From NCBI GenBank assembly GCA_025458385.1, contig JALOSO010000006.1:1-32125 (forward strand): 32,125 nucleotides of DNA, given 5' to 3'. The position numbers and the translations under genes were made by a program. The DNA comes from Paracoccaceae bacterium (GTDB lineage: Bacteria; Pseudomonadota; Alphaproteobacteria; Rhodobacterales; Rhodobacteraceae). Positions 27,273 to 32,125 of the stretch are shown in pieces (the stretch's first letter is position 1; each line of letters starts with the position of its first letter). The notes beneath the pieces were generated by a model that did no database searches, was not told the origin of the DNA, and was given only the letters and a program-made list of their open reading frames with translations.

Positions 27273-29249
27273 ATGACCCAGCACCCACGCCTGATGCAGC
27301 CCCTGCAATTGCGCGGCCGCACCCTGCGCAACCGCATCGTGTTCGGCGCGCATACGGCCAACATGTCTGACCAAGGCATTCCCGGCCCGCGCTTTGGCGC
27401 ATACCTGCTGGAACGCGCCCTTGGTGGTGCTGCCATGATTGTCGCCGAACCCATGCCCGTTCACCGCACCGGCGTGCTGACCCGTGGCAATTTTCTGCAC
27501 GGTACAGATGACGTCATCCCCCATTTCCGCGCCATCACAGACCCCGTCAAAGACGCCGGTGCCGTCATCCTGCAACAACTGTATCACATTGGCGCGCATG
27601 GCGATTCCGACCTCAGCTTTGCCCCCCACTGGTCCCCCTCTGGCGGGCCCAGCTACCATGACAGTGACGGCTCCCACGCCATGACCGGGGCCGAGGTCGA
27701 AGAACTGCTGGCAGCCCATATCGCTGCCGCCCTCCGTGCCCAGAAGTCCGGTTTTCAGGGGGTCGAGGTCTGGGCCGCCTACCACTCTCTGCTCGATCAG
27801 TTCTGGACCCCGTGGTCCAACAAACGCACCGATCACTGGGGCGGCAGCCTTGAAAACCGCACCCGCTTTTCCCGCCAGCTGATCGAAGGCATCCGCCGCG
27901 CCTGTGGTGATGATTTCATCATCGGCCTCGCCATCTCCTATTCCACCGCCTACAGCGTCACCCTGGATGCCGAGGCCCTGTGCGAGATCGTCGCCCTGCA
28001 TGATGCCACGGGCCATGTCGATTACGTCACCGTCGGCTATGGCAGCTACCTTGATTTCGAAGGCATCATCCCGACCTTTCCGATGGGCGAGAAGCTGACC
28101 ACACCCCTGACGGCCCAACTCAAGGCCTTGGTGAAACACGCGAAAATCACGTCCGAGGCCGGCATCCGCACGCCAGAGAACGCCGAAACCATCATCGCAT
28201 CCGGTGAGGCTGACCTTGTGTCCATCGTGCGCGGCCAGATCGCCGATCCGCATCTTGCCAGCAAGGTCGCGCAAGGCCGCGCAAGTGACATCCGCTCCTG
28301 CATCTCCTGCAACCAGATGTGCTGGGGCAGGCGCAGCCGCGATTACTGGATTTCCTGCCTCATCAACCCTTCCGCCGGGCGCGAATTCGAATGGGGTGGC
28401 GATCGGTTCACCCGCACTGATACGCCACGGCATGTGCTGGTTGTCGGCGCAGGCCCGGCGGGGCTGGAGGCCGCGCGCGTTGCTGCCGAACGCGGGCATA
28501 AAGTTGAAATCCACGAAGCGGCTTCGGTCATCGGCGGGCAGTTCCGGCTGGCAGGCCTGCAGCCCCGGCGTGGCCAGATCATTGACCTGCTGGATTGGTA
28601 CGAACGCCAGTTTGCCCGCCTTGGCGTCACCCTGCACCTCAACAGCTATCTTGATGACGCCGACATCGCCGCCTACCGCGCTGACCACATCATCATCGCC
28701 ACAGGTTCCCTGCCCAACGAGACAGGCTTCCGCCGTTGGGTGCCACATGAAGAAAACCTGCCCGGTCTGGCGCATGGCCATGTCTGGTCACCCGAGGCCG
28801 TGTTGCGGCGCGAGGCGCGCCTTGGCGATACGGTGATCCTGTATGACGAAGGCAGCAACTGGCGTGGCGTCGGTACCGCATGGGCCTTGGCCGAACAGGG
28901 CAAACGCGTGCTGATCGTCACGCCCGAACCCTTTGTCGGCAAGGAAATCGCCCGGACCGCCGCCGATGGCCCCGCGCGCAGGCGCATGGCGCAACTGGGC
29001 GTGCAGATGCGCACCGAACACATGGTCATGGCATGGCACGGCAATGGCGCCACCCTGCGCAACCTGCTGACGGGCGAGACAGAGGTGGTGCCGGCATCCG
29101 ACCTTGTGATGTCCACAACGAACACAGCCTTTGATCCGTTCGCCGCAACCTTCCCCGGCAAGGCCACGCATCGCATTGGCGATTGCGCCGCACCAAGGCT
29201 GGCCGCCTATGCCTTTTATGAAGGCCGCAAATGCGCGCTTTCGGTCTGA
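27273..29249 (+). CDS. Old yellow enzyme-family Fe-S flavoprotein (NADH:flavin oxidoreductase / amine dehydrogenase-like)
   Basis: TIM-barrel OYE domain (LENRTRFSRQLIEGIRRACGDDFIIGLAIS; SIVRGQIADP), 4Fe-4S cysteines CISCNQMCWGR...CLINP, and FAD/NAD domain VLVVGAGPAGLEAARVAAERGH. Confidence 0.9.
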   Translation: MTQHPRLMQPLQLRGRTLRNRIVFGAHTANMSDQGIPGPRFGAYLLERALGGAAMIVAEPMPVHRTGVLTRGNFLHGTDDVIPHFRAITDPVKDAGAVILQQLYHIGAHGDSDLSFAPHWSPSGGPSYHDSDGSHAMTGAEVEELLAAHIAAALRAQKSGFQGVEVWAAYHSLLDQFWTPWSNKRTDHWGGSLENRTRFSRQLIEGIRRACGDDFIIGLAISYSTAYSVTLDAEALCEIVALHDATGHVDYVTVGYGSYLDFEGIIPTFPMGEKLTTPLTAQLKALVKHAKITSEAGIRTPENAETIIASGEADLVSIVRGQIADPHLASKVAQGRASDIRSCISCNQMCWGRRSRDYWISCLINPSAGREFEWGGDRFTRTDTPRHVLVVGAGPAGLEAARVAAERGHKVEIHEAASVIGGQFRLAGLQPRRGQIIDLLDWYERQFARLGVTLHLNSYLDDADIAAYRADHIIIATGSLPNETGFRRWVPHEENLPGLAHGHVWSPEAVLRREARLGDTVILYDEGSNWRGVGTAWALAEQGKRVLIVTPEPFVGKEIARTAADGPARRRMAQLGVQMRTEHMVMAWHGNGATLRNLLTGETEVVPASDLVMSTTNTAFDPFAATFPGKATHRIGDCAAPRLAAYAFYEGRKCALSV

Positions 29250-29261
29250 TCAGACCGAAAG
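29238..29261. repeat. Perfect 24-bp palindrome spanning the stop codons of two convergent genes
   Basis: CTTTCGGTCTGATCAGACCGAAAG is identical to its reverse complement; TGA (29247-29249, plus) abuts TCA (29250-29252, minus stop). Confidence 0.95.
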
Positions 29262-29630
29262 ATCAGCCATATCGGGGGCGGGGGCAAAGGTACGCTCCAT
29301 CACCCGCTGCAGCCGGGCCCAGACGGATGCAAAGGCAACCTGATCTTGCGCAAGAATACAGCCAACCGTGTCCTGCGCGATGGTGGCAAGGCTGACCAGC
29401 CCCATGTTTTCGGACAGGCGCTGCAACCGCCGCAACCCGCGCATCAGCGCATCACGGTCATCACGGCGCAATTGTTCCGTCACCTCGGCCGCGACGACCG
29501 ACAGCTCGACCAACGCCCGCGCCACCACCTGTTCAGCCGCCTGCACCCCCAGATTGCGATAGATCGCGGCAATCGGTTCGGCATCCTGCCGCAACCGTTC
29601 TTTCGGCACCAAAGCCAGTACGTTCTTCAT
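29250..29630 (-). CDS. Small helical protein, possibly degenerate Hpt-like
   Basis: 126 aa, coherent codon usage; helical; segment LRRLQRLSENMGLVSLATIAQD resembles an Hpt motif but the protein contains no histidine. Confidence 0.65.
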   Translation of the reverse strand: MKNVLALVPKERLRQDAEPIAAIYRNLGVQAAEQVVARALVELSVVAAEVTEQLRRDDRDALMRGLRRLQRLSENMGLVSLATIAQDTVGCILAQDQVAFASVWARLQRVMERTFAPAPDMADLSV

Positions 29631-29772
29631 GGCACACCCCGCGCCGTTGATTTAACCCCACCTCACACCATCAGCGACCATCCTGAAGAAATCGTTGCGC
29701 CGCCCGGAAGAAACCACTCGAATTGTCGCAAACTTCGCCCTAAGCACCAAAGCGCGCCCCAAGGAATTCCTG

Positions 29773-30420
29773 ATGCACCACGCCCGCCCCCTTCCGGCCT
29801 ATCTGATCCAGCGCTTTCATGGCTGGCAGGCAACCGCGTACAAGGAAAACCGCGCCTGGTACCGCCGCCTTGCGGCCAGTGGTCAGCATCCACGCGCCAT
29901 GATCATTTCCTGCTGTGACAGCCGCGTGCATGTCACCTCGATCTTTGGCGCGGATGAGGGTGAGTTCTTCATCCATCGCAACATCGCCAACCTGGTGCCG
30001 CCCTATAACCCCGACGGCGAATATCATGGCACGTCGGCCGCGGTGGAATATGGCGTTTCATCGCTGGGCGTTGCGCATCTGGTGGTGTTGGGCCATTCGC
30101 AATGCGGCGGCGTGCAAGGCTGCCATGCGATGTGCAGCGGGCAGGCCCCGGAACTGGAAGCGAAATCCAGCTTTGTCGGGCGCTGGATGGATATCTTGCG
30201 GCCAGGCTATGCGCGGGTCGCCCACCTGCCCGAAGCGGAACGCGCCCGCGCGCTGGAAAAAGAGGCGGTGCTGGTCAGCCTGGAAAACCTGATGACCTTT
30301 CCCTTTGTGCGCGACGCGGTTGCAGATGAAACGCTGACCTTGCATGGATTGTGGAATGACACGGGCGAAGGCGTGCTAGAGCATTTTGACGCCGCACAAG
30401 GTGCCTTCGTTGCAGTCTAA
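29773..30420 (+). CDS. Beta-class carbonic anhydrase
   Basis: AMIISCCDSRVHVTSIFGADEGEFFIHRNIANLVPP (CxDSR) and VVLGHSQCGGVQG (HxxC); ATG 29773 with AAGGA Shine-Dalgarno. Confidence 0.95.
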   Translation: MHHARPLPAYLIQRFHGWQATAYKENRAWYRRLAASGQHPRAMIISCCDSRVHVTSIFGADEGEFFIHRNIANLVPPYNPDGEYHGTSAAVEYGVSSLGVAHLVVLGHSQCGGVQGCHAMCSGQAPELEAKSSFVGRWMDILRPGYARVAHLPEAERARALEKEAVLVSLENLMTFPFVRDAVADETLTLHGLWNDTGEGVLEHFDAAQGAFVAV

Positions 30421-30464
30421 GGACCAAAGATTTGGGGGAACGATGGTGGCGGTGGTGACAGATC

Positions 30465-31448
30465 ATGGGTGACATCCTTTCGCTGGCCGGTGACAATCTG
30501 CTGTCCCCGATGATCCTGTGCTTCGCGCTTGGTCTGTTTGCCGCACTCGCGCGGTCAGAACTCTCGGTACCCGAGGCGGCCGCAAAAGCGCTGTCGATTT
30601 ATCTGCTGTTCGCCATCGGCTTCAAGGGCGGGGTGGCGGTGGCGGATCATGGGCTGGACGGCACACTGATTGCAGCACTGCTGGGCGGTGTGGTGCTGTC
30701 CTTTGGCATTCCCTTTGTGGCCTTTGCGTTGTTGCAGGTGCTGACGGGCATGTCGCGGCTGGATGCGGCAGCGGTGGCGGCGCATTACGGGTCAATCTCC
30801 ATCGTCACCTTCGTGACGGGCACGTCGGTGCTGACGGGCCGGGGGCTGGACCCTGAAGGATACATGGTGGCCGTGGCCGCAGCGATGGAGGCACCGGCCA
30901 TCATCTCGGCCCTGTGGCTGGCCACGCGCGGGTCTGGCGGTGGGGCCAGCCGGATGGACGCGGAACTGTGGCGCGAGATTTTGCTGAACGGGTCGATCGT
31001 GCTGCTGGTAGGGTCTTTCGTGATTGGCCTGATCACGGGTGCCGAGGGCATGGCGCGCATCGAAAGCTTTATCGTCTCGCCGTTTCAGGGCGTGCTTTGC
31101 CTGTTCCTGCTGGATATGGGGCTGGTCGCCGGGCGCGGGTTGCGGCAATCGCGCGGCGCGCTTGGGGCGGGGGCGGTGGTGTTCGGCATCGTGATGCCGG
31201 TGATCGGCGCGGCCTTGGGCCTTGGCATGGGGCTGCTTCTGGGCCTGTCCACGGGCGGTGTGGCGCTGTTCATGACGCTGGCGGCATCGGCCAGCTATAT
31301 CGCCGTGCCCGCTGCGATGCGCGTGGCCCTGCCCGAGGCGAATCCGTCGATCTACCTGACGCTGTCACTGGGCGTGACCTTTCCTTTCAACCTGACCATC
31401 GGCATCCCGGCCTATGTGGCCGTGGCCGCCGCCCTGACCGGAGGCTGA
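30465..31448 (+). CDS. sbtA: SbtA-type sodium-dependent bicarbonate transporter
   Basis: Multi-TM protein: YLLFAIGFKGGVAVADHG, AAAVAAHYGSISIVTFVTG, SPFQGVLCLFLLDMGLVAGRGL, ASASYIAVPAAMRVALPEANPSIYLTLSLGVTFPFNLTIGIPAYV: characteristic SbtA family sequence. Confidence 0.93.
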   Translation: MGDILSLAGDNLLSPMILCFALGLFAALARSELSVPEAAAKALSIYLLFAIGFKGGVAVADHGLDGTLIAALLGGVVLSFGIPFVAFALLQVLTGMSRLDAAAVAAHYGSISIVTFVTGTSVLTGRGLDPEGYMVAVAAAMEAPAIISALWLATRGSGGGASRMDAELWREILLNGSIVLLVGSFVIGLITGAEGMARIESFIVSPFQGVLCLFLLDMGLVAGRGLRQSRGALGAGAVVFGIVMPVIGAALGLGMGLLLGLSTGGVALFMTLAASASYIAVPAAMRVALPEANPSIYLTLSLGVTFPFNLTIGIPAYVAVAAALTGG

Positions 31449-31454
31449 GCGCAT

Positions 31455-31763
31455 ATGCAGACGCACAAGGCGAAACGTGTGGAAATCATCATCGAGGCCC
31501 CGATGGAGGGGCGGTTGACCGATGCGCTGACCAAGGCAGGCGTGACCGGGTTCACCGTTCTGCCCGTCCTGGGCGGATCGGGGCGTTCGGGCCGCTGGAG
31601 CCGCGAAGGGCAGGTGGGGCGTGCAGGGATGGTTGCCGTGATCTGTCTGATCCGGCCCGACCGGCTGGATGGCCTGCTGGACGCGGCCTTTGCCGTGGTG
31701 GAACGCCATATCGGGGTGGTCAGCGTCACGGATACCGATGTTTTGCGGGCCGAACGCTTTTAG
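31455..31763 (+). CDS. SbtB-like PII-family regulatory protein
   Basis: Follows sbtA by 6 bp; 102 aa, AKRVEIIIEAPMEGRLTDALTKAGVTGFTVLPVLGGSGRSGRWSREGQVG: PII-like fold with T-loop-type insert. Confidence 0.85.
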   Translation: MQTHKAKRVEIIIEAPMEGRLTDALTKAGVTGFTVLPVLGGSGRSGRWSREGQVGRAGMVAVICLIRPDRLDGLLDAAFAVVERHIGVVSVTDTDVLRAERF

Positions 31764-31943
31764 CCCGGGTCAACCGCAGCAAGCACGCCGGAAAGCATGA
31801 GAAATTTGGCACAAATAGCCCGAAAACTTGAACCAGATTGCAAGTCAGCGTTGAAAACCGGCTTGCATCATGTTTCCTTAGGTTAATTACGCAAAAAGGC
31901 GGGCGTTCGCAGCGCCCCGCATTGACGAGAGGACGCATTGCCG

Positions 31944-32125
31944 ATGCCGACGATTTCAAAGCTGATCACCACGCGCCAGATTGCCCGCCAGACCGGCATC
32001 CGCCAACGTAGCCTGCGCCGCCATTGCCGGCTGGGCCGGGCGACAGAACTGGTGTTCATCCTGGCAACGGGCGCGACACTGATCTTGGGCAGTGGGGCTG
32101 CGATGGCGCAGAACCTTTCATGGGA
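31944..32125 (+). CDS. Secreted or membrane protein, N-terminal fragment cut by the window edge
   Basis: ATG 31944 with upstream GAGAGGA: MPTISKLITTRQIARQTGIRQRSLRRHCRLGRATELVFILATGATLILGSGAAMAQNLSW: basic n-region, hydrophobic core, AMA-Q cleavage site; open to the window end. Confidence 0.6.
   Translation, partial: MPTISKLITTRQIARQTGIRQRSLRRHCRLGRATELVFILATGATLILGSGAAMAQNLSW

Noticed and set aside
27246-28781. 511-aa minus-strand ORF antisense to the OYE-family gene
   Set aside because: High-GC shadow ORF: the plus strand encodes a clear conserved enzyme across the same interval and the antisense product has no recognisable motifs.
1-32125. Mobile elements, CRISPR arrays, phage genes, toxin-antitoxin or restriction systems, tRNA/rRNA genes
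   Set aside because: Scanned for transposase/integrase-like products, regularly spaced repeats and RNA gene features; none were supported. DUF1643 alone is not evidence for a defence system.

Overview
This is a dense chromosomal window with a strongly Rhodobacterales-like (alphaproteobacterial) gene content. About 0-10.8 kb is a flagellar locus: flgG(partial)-flgF-fliQ-fliE-flgC-flgB on the minus strand, divergent fliI, then a DUF1217 protein, flbT, flaF, flagellin, a FlgN-like protein and a FlgJ-type rod-binding protein on minus, then fliK and flgD on plus. From 10.8 to 32 kb are housekeeping and metabolic genes: pterin dehydratase, two peroxiredoxins, a ferredoxin reductase, rsmD, DUF1643, an RTX-like protein, rpsO, a BciA-like divinyl chlorophyllide reductase, pnp, a CobW/ZNG-type GTPase with DUF6525 behind a Zur-like box, dadA, an OmpA-family protein, a glycosyltransferase, an aldehyde dehydrogenase, a metallophosphoesterase, an OYE-family Fe-S flavoenzyme, a beta-carbonic anhydrase with SbtA and an SbtB-like PII protein, and a truncated secreted-protein gene. 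I see no mobile element, CRISPR array, tRNA or rRNA. The most unusual observation is that the otherwise well-conserved FliI ATPase lacks its Walker A P-loop (GLFAGS directly followed by RGVEADV), which looks like a clean in-frame loss of about 12 codons. I did not find a convincing wholly new multi-gene system. The other points of interest are a CO2/bicarbonate module, a bacteriochlorophyll gene between rpsO and pnp, a candidate Zur operator, and several unusual inverted repeats. All family calls come from reading motifs, with no database search.
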